DNA of 64,000 bases. It comes from Anoplopoma fimbria (lineage: Eukaryota; Chordata; Actinopteri; Perciformes; Anoplopomatidae). Positions 13,990-23,973 of this stretch are shown here, piece after piece. Location: assembly GCF_027596085.1 (NCBI RefSeq), contig NC_072462.1, positions 18,960,421 to 19,024,420 of the forward strand, in the 5' to 3' direction. The translations under genes and the position numbers were made by a program. Within the stretch, counting starts at the first letter, position 1. Each line of letters opens with the position of its first letter. A model generated the notes under the pieces. It made no database searches. It saw nothing but the letters and a program-made list of their open reading frames with translations, and had not been told where the DNA came from.

Positions 13990-14027
13990 CATTTCATTGA
14001 TATGTGAAGACATTTCATTGATATGTG
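13990..14027. repeat. Two-copy tandem repeat, 21-bp period
   Basis: CATTTCATTGATATGTG occurs at 13990-14006 and again, identically, at 14011-14027, with a four-base spacer. Confidence 0.95.
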
Positions 14028-14372
14028 TTTCATAACCTCTTGAATTTTGTGCAAGTCACCATCTTGGTTTTTATGCAGCCAGTGAGAGGAAGTGACCGTG
14101 TTTGGACTATGGATGTGTGATGTTGAGATGCCGTATACAGCTTTGGTAGTGATAGTTACCTGTCAATCAAAAGGTAGCCCAGTTCTTAAGCATACCCTGC
14201 TTTAAGGTCTGTTTTACTCTAAATGGGACCAGTTTTTACTAAATGAACATCATGCTGTTTTATAGAAGACTTGAAACTAGCGGTTGAGAACATTAACCCA
14301 TGTTTACAATGTTTACTGAAGTAATAAATCAAGCGAGTAGGGTCATTTTTACATAGTCATGCATACAATACG

Positions 14373-14431
14373 ACTTATTTTTACAACTGGAGGAGTTGCC
14401 ATTACTTATTTTTACAACTGGAGGAGTTGCC
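14373..14431. repeat. Two-copy tandem repeat, 31-bp period
   Basis: A 28-base word starting ACTTATTTTTACAAC and ending GGAGGAGTTGCC is present identically at 14373-14400 and 14404-14431. Identity implies a recent duplication. Confidence 0.97.
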
Positions 14432-14441
14432 CCTTACAATC

Positions 14442-14618
14442 AGTGGTCGTTAGAAAGAAGGCAATTGTAAGGATCACTTCCTCATAGGCTTCACTTTGCC
14501 CCCAAGGACCTCTCGGGTTGCCCTTTGCTGCCCCCTAGTGGTCGTTAGAAAGAAGGCAATTGTAAGGCACTTCCTCATAGGCTTCACTTTGCCCAACCTC
14601 TCGGGTTGCCCTTTGCTG
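14442..14618. repeat. Two-copy tandem repeat, about 95-bp period
   Basis: Copy 1 (14442-14530) and copy 2 (14537-14618) both run from AGTGGTCGTTAGAAAGAAGG through CACTTCCTCATAGGC to CCTCTCGGGTTGCCC and TTTGCTG. They differ mainly by two small deletions in copy 2: an AT after GTAAGG, and several bases before ACCTCTCGG. The junction between the copies carries a CTCF-like motif. Confidence 0.97.
14528..14541 (-). promoter_or_regulatory. CTCF-like motif, 14/14 match
   Basis: The minus strand reads CCACTAGGGGGCAG, matching every position of the core consensus CCASYAGRGGGCRS. It straddles the junction of the 95-bp tandem copies. CTCF binds such sites as an insulator and loop-anchor factor. Occupancy cannot be inferred, because this word also occurs inside fish repeats. 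Confidence 0.5.
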
Positions 14619-14784
14619 AAGACCAACCTTGATAAGGACTGCAGACTGCTTTTTTATTTTAACACTCAAAGTGGTGGTGACGTATAAATGTAAAATTCAA
14701 TAGACTGGGGGTGCTGTGGTTTTTTGCATTTTATTATTATCCACTGTACTGCAGGTTTTTGAAAATTAAATGTCAAGTAACGTC

Positions 14785-15085
14785 TCATATTCATTGTTAG
14801 TAAATTAGCATTTTCATTTTGACTTAAATATTGCTTTGGAATTTCAGGTTAGATTGTTTATATGGCATTTTCTTTTTCAAATGTGGAGAATTAAAGTAAA
14901 AATTGGAAAAAATAAATGTCATTTTCAATTTCATTTATGTGAGAGTACATGAAAACTAAAATGAACATTTGATAACTGCATTTTCACTTTTATTCAAATA
15001 ACACATTCATATGTTAAGAAATGATATTGTTATTGTTGAATTGCATATTCATTTTATAAGTTTACATTATCGTTTTAATAAAGTA
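14785..15085. repeat. Degenerate tandem array, about 58-bp period
   Basis: GCATTTTC or a one- to two-base variant starts at about 14808, 14865, 14919, 14978 and 15043, spacings of 57, 54, 59 and 65. In between come A-rich stretches with recurring GAGAATTAAAGT-like and GAAAACTAAAATG-like words. The units are strongly diverged. AATAAAGT follows at about 15078. No coding function. Confidence 0.5.
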
Positions 15086-15099
15086 CCCTTTGGGCTTCC

Positions 15100-15340
15100 A
15101 TTTTTTTTTCCATGTCCTGTCACTGCAGACCCATTCCTGTTAGCCGCTCTAAACTCTTCCTGCTGTTCCCAAATCACCTGATCATCACCTGCCAGCACAC
15201 CTGCGCCTCATTCCCCTTAATCAGCCACCCAGTATACCTGCCCACAAACGCTAATTATCTGCCAGATCATGGATACTGTGTCACATTAGCTGCAGTGTGC
15301 AGCCCTCATCCACTTTGCATGTTTGATGCCTGCTCCCTAT
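15100..15340. mobile_element. Possible LTR-like or LINE-leader fragment
   Basis: GC-richer than its flanks, with repeated CACCTG words: AATCACCTGATCATCACC, CAGCACACCTGCGCCTC, CCTTAATCAGCCACC and TATACCTGCCC, then CTGCCAGATCATGG. This CACCTG-rich pattern is familiar from leader or LTR regions of fish retroelements. It also gives the 101-codon plus frame at 15112-15417, which I do not call a gene. No retroelement protein is visible. Confidence 0.35.
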
Positions 15341-15559
15341 TTGGACTAGTTAGCACTTGGAGATTGGAGAATCTTTTTAATGTAGGCCTACTCATGTCAG
15401 AAGAGTGTTATATTTGATAATCTCCGAGATTATATGCAAAATATAAACAATGGCTATGGTTAATAGCACAGCTGAGGTATGGTGGCACAGTGATCTTGTC
15501 AAATCAAGGTAGAGTAACTCAATAGTCATTTAGAAATAAAACACACATTACACTATTAG

Positions 15560-15985
15560 AATCAAGATACGGCAAAGTTATAAAGAAGAAAATCAATATG
15601 TTGGGGGAATATCTTGAAGTTGTTCAATTTACATTTAAAAAAGGAGATCATGCAAGCCTAGAGGCAATAGTTAATCTGCTTTAGTCTGAGTGAGTGAATG
15701 TCTTGTTTACTTTTACACAGCGGTTCCCTATAGAAAATACTGTTTCCTGAGGAGGGCCTGTTTGGTAAAATATGTTGTCTATAAAAAGCAGAGCTTTTAT
15801 TCCAGTGTGTGGATACTTGTGTTTCATTGATCTTATAAATCCTGCACCTGAGCCACTGAGGTTTCGTCCATGTGCTTAGATTATTGGCTCATTATCTCAT
15901 TCCAAATAAATTGCTTCAAAATGCATTAGGCCCACCCTGTTGACAGTGTTTTGGTCATCACATTCATGTGCAAGGTTTTTTACAG
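15560..15985 (+). repeat. Duplicated segment, copy B
   Basis: Second copy of the segment at 12840-13262, in direct orientation and offset by about 2.72-2.73 kb. It keeps TGCAAGCCTAGA (15651), TGTTTCCTGAGG (15741), GTGTGGATACTTGTGTT (15807-15823), CACTGAGGTTT and GGCTCATTATCTCA (15886-15899) in the same order. Identity by eye is roughly three quarters over the core, so the duplication is old. Homology ends on both copies soon after CAAGGTT. Confidence 0.85.
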
Positions 15986-18396
15986 TTGAATGTGTTGTAA
16001 AATAAGTATTTTCAGTGAAATAAACACATGGTTATTGAATAAAACTCAGACAAATATAAGCAGTGAACAGTCGGTTCAGCACCTTCAGGCTATAAAGCTC
16101 CAAAATACCACAATTATTTTGGTTTGAAACTTTTTTGAAGCTTTGCAAGGAATTCATTACTATTCATAAGTATTGCTTGACCTTTATATGATCAAGAGAA
16201 TGACATGAATAAATTATGTTTTAAGACTTAAAGTATCCACTCATCATGCTACAGCTCCGCCCCCTGGTGCCTTGACTATCCATTAGTAAAAGTAGGCCTT
16301 CGCAGTGTTCTGCACCGAGGCTGAGCTGAGTAAACACTCAAAACTTTGCCTGCAAAATAGGACTCACTTACCTATCCAGATTTTATTAACAGGACTTGAC
16401 ATAAAAAAAAAAAAAGATTTACTAATAGAACCATTGAAAGAAGTAATATTTACATCCCATTAGTCCTGAACACAAATCACCAACATATGGCAGATTTTTC
16501 AATGGAAAAGTCCCGCAGCCTCTGAGCTTCTTCAGCATGAGTTGTAGTATAATTGGCTACACTCCTCTACACTCGGGTAAGTTTAATGGATTTGATTTGT
16601 CAGATAACAAATTACACTTGCACAAGATTTGAATCTATACTGGATCTATCCATGTATCATTAATGGGTTTTGGGGGGAAGGGGGGCAGGTAACTTCTTTT
16701 GACAAAAATTTAACTCACACCATACATATTGAGGTTGTCTTGTTTACTTTTTTAAAATAAGGTCACCTAATTCACTCGACTAATAGGTATAATGTGTTCT
16801 TCTTGCTGGCTAAGTGTCTGGTTCAAATAACACGCATGTCCTAGGACTGTGAGAGGAAGCTTTTGTGCCAGCAGAAAACTCTTACAAAGACAAGAAGAAC
16901 ACACATTTCCAAACCCAGGGCACTCTTGCTGTCAGGGGAAAACGGAAACGGATGAGCCATCACACCACCTGAGTCATATTCTCCACAGGAAAAACAAATT
17001 TGGAGGGTCTTGTTGTTTGCCTTAACAGAGTTAAAGTGGGCTTCAGCTGACAGAGAAGAGTAAATCAAGAAACACATCTGGCATATTAAAGTAATGGGAT
17101 TGTAAGAGAGGAACAAATAGTGCAGCAGCAAAAAAACAAAACAAGAGAAAGCTGAGAACCACCTCTACAATGCGCTATGACATTAATACAGCTTGGTTGA
17201 GGGTGGGGATTGTCGGCTTTTACCACTTTGTAATGAAAGCGCAAGTCTTCACAGCATGACAAGCCACAGGGTTCTAAAAGCTGCTATATGTTCTTGTGGA
17301 AGACAGGTTTTTACACAAAGTCTGCAAGCAGACCAAGGTGTACAGTGGGGACCGACTTCAGTTAATTAGCATTTGTTTATAATATTCTCGTTGAAAAATG
17401 TGCGCTTAGGTGGATAATTAAATGGCACTCCCATTGATAGTGTGTGAGCTCTCTGTTGTCTCTCTTTAAGCAAAATCAAATCACACATCGTCCTCTCAGC
17501 CAAAATCTTCTATTTAAACAACCCATCCATTACCTGGGGTGAATTGACCACATAACCACTCAAGTTCAATGAGATCTTATATCCTCCAGGAAACTTGCTG
17601 AAATTTGCCTGCTTTGAAAGAGGTGAGCCTACATTTTGTGTTGCATATAGAGATGAAACGTCTACTTTGGAACCGGATGAGGTTTGTGAAGCATACCATG
17701 CTGCCATTTAACTGCAGGTGTGTAATTGCTGCTGAGAAGCAGGTCTGCCCAGGCACGATTTACAACACTTGAATCGATTGGCATATTACACGACTAATTA
17801 GGAATTTTGTTTGTTTGCATATCCCTTTGAGACAACCCCAGAAGCTCTTCCGCTGTGTGAAGTTAAGCACAAAGTCTCTGACACAAAAGATTTATTTCCG
17901 CGTGGTCCCTCCATCAACTCCAAACCCTTCTGTGCCAGCACAAAGGGGAGCTGAACTGCCAGCTTGTTCGCAATATATTCTCATAGGCTTTATAACATTT
18001 CAGATGAAAGGGATAAAGAAAGAAGACCAATAAATGCTTTCTGAACTGCTACAGGTAATTCATATTGTCTTGTTTTTTGACCATGACACCTTTGAGCCAG
18101 CTTCAAGCCAAGGAACTTAAATCAAAGTAGTTGATCACAGTTACTGATCAGCAATACACCTCACAGGATGCATCCATTGAAGAGTTGGGCTAATCAAGCA
18201 GTGTTGCATCTCAGTTGACACAGCTGCTAATTGGTTGGAGCACCTCATTAAGGTCCTAAAACACAGCAAACAATTATAATTAGAATGTAGAGAGAGATTC
18301 ACAGATTAGGGAAATAAAGTCCATCCAAGTAAAAACTGGACGTTCCTGTAAACACAACTCCCCCAAAATCCACATTACTTTTCATTATTTTTACCA
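15986..18396. other. No gene seen; unique DNA with one CTCF-like motif
   Basis: The 96-codon minus frame at 16841-17131 and shorter frames at 17510-17707 and 17815-18033 show no recognisable domain. A run of 13 A lies at 16403-16415. Confidence 0.45.
16257..16270 (-). promoter_or_regulatory. CTCF-like motif, 13/14 match
   Basis: The minus strand reads GCACCAGGGGGCGG, differing from CCASYAGRGGGCRS only at the first base. It lies about 270 bases beyond duplicated segment B and has the same orientation as the motif at 14528. Unlike that one, it lies in DNA that I do not recognise as repetitive. Confidence 0.5.
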
Positions 18397-18415
18397 ACTT
18401 ACTTACTTACTTACT
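18397..18415. repeat. (ACTT)n microsatellite
   Basis: About four and a half uninterrupted ACTT units. Confidence 0.9.
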
Positions 18416-18710
18416 GTAGCTTTTAAATTCATTATTTTAATGATCATATAGCATTGTATAAATTGAAATTGGGAATGGGAAAGACAAGAAAGTGTTGAGT
18501 GCATGTATACTGACACGACGCATGTGTATGTTAATAATGTACTTACAATTATATAAGTTTTGTTGCATGTTCCCATGAAAAAAATTGCCTAAAGCCTAAC
18601 AAAGTCGTCAATTCAATTTAAGATCTGTCAACAAATCTTTAAGAATACTTAATCTGGTACAAATCTGATCTACAGCCCAGTGCCTTAATTTAAAATAGGC
18701 CTCAATCAGG

Positions 18711-18711
18711 C

Positions 18712-18754
<43 letters not shown>
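18711..18754. repeat. (CAGA)n microsatellite
   Basis: Eleven nearly perfect CAGA units ending in CAGAGACACC. Confidence 0.97.
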
Positions 18755-18769
18755 GACACCGGCAGCCTT

Positions 18770-18960
18770 CTCATTCTTGCTATGTTCTAATGATTAATTT
18801 CCAATTAGCCAGAGTGCAAGTTTATCCTCATATAACATTCTCTTTGCAGCATTAACGGAGACAAAGTTTCCAATTAAATATTTCTGAGGTCAAATCAATT
18901 TCTGGCAGTGAATGAGACAGAGTCAATTAATTAATTTAACCAGGTGACAAAGACCACTCA
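18770..18960. promoter_or_regulatory. Candidate noncoding regulatory block
   Basis: Carries many homeodomain-type cores (ATGATTAATTTCC, CCAATTAGCC, CATTAACGG, CCAATTAAAT, TCAATTAATTAATTTAAC), two ACAAAG SOX/TCF-type words (GAGACAAAG, GTGACAAAG) and a CAGGTG E-box. There is no open frame and no repeat signature. It resembles vertebrate enhancers in composition only; conservation is untested. Confidence 0.25.
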
Positions 18961-20093
18961 GTCATTTTCAAAACAGACTTTCAACTCATAGACCCCCTCA
19001 ACACACACCCACACACCAACACTCACGTTCTCTCTGCCATCTTTACAAAATAAGAAGTAAAAGCTGAGAAAATAGGTTTGAAGCATGACCATTTTTTCCT
19101 AACTTTACCCTCAGTTAAGTTGATACCTAACTGTCCATTTAAATAAAATATCTCACAGTCTGGTTGTGACCAAAAACTGTATTTAACATTTAAAATTCTA
19201 AAACTCGTGTGCAGATATCAAGCACACACCTTTCTCTGCAGCCATACACTATCTAAGGGACACAGGGATATTTCACATGCATCACATTACAATCACTTTC
19301 AACTAGAGAATGAAATCTTCTCAGGGTCCATGTGTCGGCCGGTCGCTGACAGGTTTTAATGGAAAGGTAGTAGGTACTGGTTTCCCAGCAATCTCATATC
19401 TAATTTCCTCCATGCAAGGCATGCTGCTAAATTCATTCAACCAGGCCTTAAACTGACTGCTTTTCTCTTTTAGATTTCAAAAATAGTTTCCTCATCTATA
19501 ACTGGCTATTACTGTAACATACTGTAAAAGTTTGATTTGACCCTGGCTTTTTAGCGTTTATGACCAGCTCCTAATCAAAAGGAACAGGGGAATCAAAACT
19601 ATCAGAATAGAAATGAGACATATACGATAATATAAATTATTTCAACTTTTTGACAAGACTAGAAATAATGAGCCAGGAATCCCTCAGCACAGTTGACAGA
19701 GAGAGCAGATACACTGACTAGACAAATGGATCATCTTAGATCTTCTGCTCATTTGTCATCAAAGATCTTCACTTTAAATTTTGTCTCTAAAGCTCCTTTT
19801 TGGTTTTGCATTAATAATAATAAATATATTTTGAACTCTCACCCAAAAATTTACCTGCCTGGCAGGTCTGTATGATTCAATATTTGCAGTATTGATGTAG
19901 TTTCGATAAGAAATTGGAAAGGTGGCAGTCTATCCTTAGCCTAAGATAGGTAAATGAATGCACTTGAAGTCGTATATGATTGCAAACACATGCAGATGCC
20001 AATATGAGACAGTCCTCATCAAAAAGTCCTTTGTTTTTCTTGTCCTGACCCACAACCTCAGGTTTGTGTTAATATCAACTGTAGAATCAACTG
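18961..20093. other. No gene seen; unique DNA
   Basis: A 60-codon plus frame at 19693-19875 is the only one of note and is unremarkable. No repeats that I recognise. Confidence 0.5.
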
Positions 20094-20352
20094 TATGAGT
20101 CAGTGGAGAGCAGGGGATTGGCGGTTTGATCCTCGGCTCTGGCAGTCCATGTCGATGTGTCCTTGGGCAAGACACTTCATCCCAAATTGCTCCTTGTATG
20201 TCTGTGTATGAATGTTAATTGGAGTCCTGATGGGCAGGAGGCCCCTTTCATGGGTGAATGATGATATGTAGTGTAAAAGCTCTTTGAGTGGCCGGAAGAC
20301 TAGAAAGGTGCAATACAAGTACAGTCCATTTACCATTTACCATTTATCATTA
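20094..20352 (+). mobile_element. tRNA-headed SINE-like element
   Basis: The head has an A-box-like TGAGTCAGTGGAGAG (20096-20110) and a B-box-like GGTTTGATCCT (20123-20133), 27 bases apart from start to start. The body contains TGTCCTTGGGCAAGACAC, GTATGAATGTTAATTGG and CTTTGAGTGGCCGGAAGAC. It ends in a short CCATTTA repeat tail (20326-20351). This arrangement is familiar from a very abundant family in percomorph genomes. The copy is diverged, so no longer likely to be transcribed by RNA polymerase III. Minus frames at 19936-20336 are by-products. Confidence 0.7.
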
Positions 20353-20534
20353 AAGTTGTATTGTCTTCATTGTCTTTCACTGAGGCTGCCCCCTCACACA
20401 CTTTGATTATTAAGGGGTTGAACAGATCATGTATCAGATAAATGCTTCTAAAGCATTGTGTGCCATCTGTCTTATCATATGTGATTAAAATGCTGTAGCC
20501 TCAATCTCCTCACTCCCAACACGTTTGTTTTTAA

Positions 20535-20645
20535 GCATGACCAGGTTTATTGCCTAGCCGTAACCACCTAGTTTAACCACACCTTAACCATATACTGGCA
20601 GATCAGAAAACGCATCAATAATTTTTGTCATGGTCCTCATGGGTC
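20535..20645 (-). repeat. Family P fragment, copy 3
   Basis: CAGGTTTATTGCCTAGCC, TAACCACCTAGTTTAACC and ACCTTAACCATA have the order and wording of the reverse strand of family P (compare 43.8 kb). Short and diverged. Confidence 0.35.
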
Positions 20646-23449
20646 CTTCTTTAAATGCATTAACACCATTTTTGGGGTAATTTATGTATGGGGACTTATT
20701 GCTGTGGTAAGGGATCTTTTATCTTACATTTTTACAAGTAACAGAATGAGAGGAGCGTAAACTAAATATGTAATAGGTGTTTTGCTTACCAAACGCAAGA
20801 AAGTCAACCCTTGATTAAACCAAGTCAGGTTTCTTCAAACAAATATATTTCTGATCACACTACTCACATTGGGCCATGTGCTCGTCACGCTTGATGCCAT
20901 TGCTTGCAATGTAATCCAACAACTTTTCTATGATGGACTGTTGTGGCTGCGGGGTAACAGGCGCTGACACTGCTGGTGTGGAAACTTCAGCCTGAGGGCT
21001 TGAATTGATTACGGAAAGAATGACAGATGTAGGCTTCACTCATTTGCTTAAAAATTGCATGGGTTTATATTATTCCTGCCTATGGGTCTATGACATTGAC
21101 ATTGATTAAGGCAGCATTTCAAAGGCAAGCAAAATGAAACCAACTGGGCCCTCCTTTTATAGTGAAAAAATATCTGCCATTGGAACTACAATATGCTTTG
21201 AAGACAATCAAGCATTCAAGAATTTTTTTTTTTCATACAACAGTGATCTAGTAAAACTTTTTTGGAAGAGTAAACATTTTTTTTTTCAAATTAGATCCAA
21301 CAAAAGTAACTATTTAGAATTCAATGTGACTAAGATATGCCCTTAACCCTTAACCTTGCAGGTCTAACGGTAAGAGCAGATGGCTGTGGATTTTGCCGCT
21401 GTGATAATGATGACAGGGGGTATAGAATTTGGTCATGCAGGGACCAGACTCATCGGGTAATTGCTGTCAGAGGAGCTGTTACTGATTGCTAGCGGAGACA
21501 GAGTCAAGCTCTAAGTTAATGTAGGTAGCAATGCTGCTGCTGCATCTGCAAGGACGAATTGGAAAGGAACCGTTATGTACAGCCTGGATGAACATTTGGG
21601 GCCAGAGACATATTTATGCAGATGTGTTGTTAAGAGCGTTTGTCTCCCTTGTTAGCCTTCTAAGAAGCACTTGTGTGTGACGGCCATGTAAAGGTGGATT
21701 GCCTGTGAGGTAGAGCGCGAACATTAAATGTCTTTTTTTGCGTGGGATATATGGAGGAATCTACAGCTGTGTTAATAATAGTGAGATGAGATGAACAAAC
21801 TGAGGGTGGTAAGATGTACAAAACTCCCATTGTGAGTGTTAATTACAGAAATATGCATCTCCACTTAAAGGAAAGATTATGTCCCTGCTGTGGGCTTTAA
21901 GCAATAGTTAGTTATTTTTCAGTAATACAGTATCCTGTCATTTTTACATTCCATCACATTATGTGTTTATTAGTGATCTTCAAAGGAGCTGAAAAAGAAT
22001 TCATAAATTTATGGATGTGAGTTTTGGTTGAGAGAAAGTAAGTCTCATCAAAAACATAATTAAATAAAATACATAAAGTTGTTTTATAAGGTAAACTATT
22101 TCTGAGTTAGGCAAAATGTTTCCAGTTATAAATATTTAAATAAATAAAAAATAGGAAAGGAGAGTTAGCTCTTATTTCTCCAGCTGTAGCACAGTTGGCT
22201 GTTATCTCATGTTCACTAACATAGACCACGGCAATAATGATATGAGATTCCAATGTTTTATTGCATGTTAGAATGAGAGGTAAGGACTTCGGAAACGAAA
22301 GGTGGTTGAGGTAGGAAGGGATGAGGGTCGTGGGATGAAGGGATGAGGGTCGTGAGTTTATAAAACTTCATTAAATGTCCTCCCTGATTTTGCATGCTGA
22401 ACACATATTGGCAACAGAATGGAGGTGGGGAATGGGGCATTTGATTGATGTTGGTGCGATAAATGGATGGAGATACAGTACAAAGCACACACAGTTCAGC
22501 CTATGTTGGAAACAAAATACCCTCAGCTTTTATCATATAGTGAGTGGGATGTATTAATGAAAATATGTAAGTGTGAATACTTTGTTTTAGAATGTAGAAT
22601 CAAACGTGCAAAGACTTAAAGCAAACTTGAATCAAACATGCCCATGCTCACTGGAGAGACAATAGAAAACTTATCAGTCATTGAAAAGGGAGGGGATGTG
22701 ATATTAACACATTAATCACTGCTTTGTTTGACTGTAGCACCTCTTCTCCTACATGGAAATGGAAACAGCTAGCAAGAGTCATAACTTCACACTTGATTTT
22801 CTTTTCCTTTAGGGTGCTGGTGCAGACATTAGGATTTATTGACACATGCTAAAACCCTTTCCATTGTTCACATATGTGGCAAGAAGACAGATGTCTGGAA
22901 AAAACTGGAAGGAGGCTACATGGAGGAAAACATATCATAACCAATCAAGAGAGAAAGACAAAAAGACAGCACCAAGGATGACATAAAGTGATTCTTCTTT
23001 GTTCTGTTTGTTTAGCTTAATGTAGTACTTCAGCTGAAAAAGGCTCAAGCAGGGAAAGCTATTACTCTAAAAGCTAAATCTATCCACCTCTCCCCCCTTA
23101 TGTTGAAAAAAACTGTGTCTGCTATGATGCACTCAAAAAAGAAATGCTTATGCTTCACTGAGAATTGTGTCTCTGTAACTCACTCACTGAATTTTGACAG
23201 CTAAAAATAAAATATGTCCTTTTCAATACAATATGATGGAGTTTGAAAACATATTGCCCCTGCTCTTCTCTTCCTCCACTGCAGATGAAAATGTTATATA
23301 TAAAGAGCTCTTCATCATTTTCTGATTAACAGGGACAAAATTCAAGTAATTTAAACTGATCAAAGCTGAGGTATTTCTCAAGGTAGGTAAAGAAAATGAA
23401 CAGCCCACTTGATGAACATATCGCTGTCTTTTCCCCTCCGTAACAAATC
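20646..23449. other. No gene seen; unique DNA
   Basis: Short unremarkable frames (21134-21346, 22258-22557, 23223-23408). A CTTGCAG followed by GTCTAACGG near 21355 looks like a splice acceptor, but the following sequence has no coding character that I can defend. Confidence 0.45.
22318..22354. repeat. Two-copy tandem repeat, 22-bp period
   Basis: GGGATGAGGGTCGTG occurs at 22318-22332 and again at 22340-22354. Confidence 0.9.
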
Positions 23450-23625
23450 ACAGGTCAGTAAACACCCTCCACGGCTGTCACAGGGATGAATAGACGGCAG
23501 TAATGAGAACGTAAACACTCATGGATCACCAAGCGCTAATGACCATAACTTTATTTAAGTGATTGTTTCAGCAGCCTGCATTCAGCATTAATTGGCACAC
23601 ATTGACGGAATTTTAAAATCTGTGT
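23450..23625. promoter_or_regulatory. Candidate noncoding regulatory block
   Basis: Two FOX-type words (CAGTAAACACCC, CGTAAACACTC), homeodomain cores (GTAATGAG, GCTAATGACC, CATTAATTGG) and an NKX-like TTAAGTG, in about 170 bases with no open frame and no repeat. Suggestive composition only. Confidence 0.25.
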
Positions 23626-23952
23626 TGATGCATGTGACTGGGAATGATGAGCTGTGCAATGTTTTAATGTTCTTAAGTATCTTTTACATTCGTATCATCT
23701 ACTGTAACAATTGCAGAATATTGTATTGATGTCTCGATCAGTTTCTATAGCGATATAGTAGTCTTATACATATGGTTGCTGAGAATCTATTCCGCTAGTG
23801 TGGAATATAATATAATGGGCCGACGCATCTTCCCACGTTGACCACGTATATTTTTTGTTTTACATCTTCCTACAAAATCCAAATTATATAGGTGAAACCC
23901 CATTTAGGGGATCTTTTTAGCAACTTTGAAGGGAGCGTTATTGAGACTATTC

Positions 23953-23973
23953 TTTTTTTTTTTTTTTTTTTTT
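23953..23973. repeat. Poly(T) tract, 21 bases
   Basis: Unbroken T run. Read on the minus strand it could be a retroposon poly(A) tail, but the sequence to its right (the would-be minus-strand body) matches no element I recognise. Confidence 0.95.

Noticed and set aside
14373..14618. CRISPR-like or functional direct-repeat array
   Set aside because: Only two copies of each unit and a vertebrate context; these are ordinary tandem duplications.
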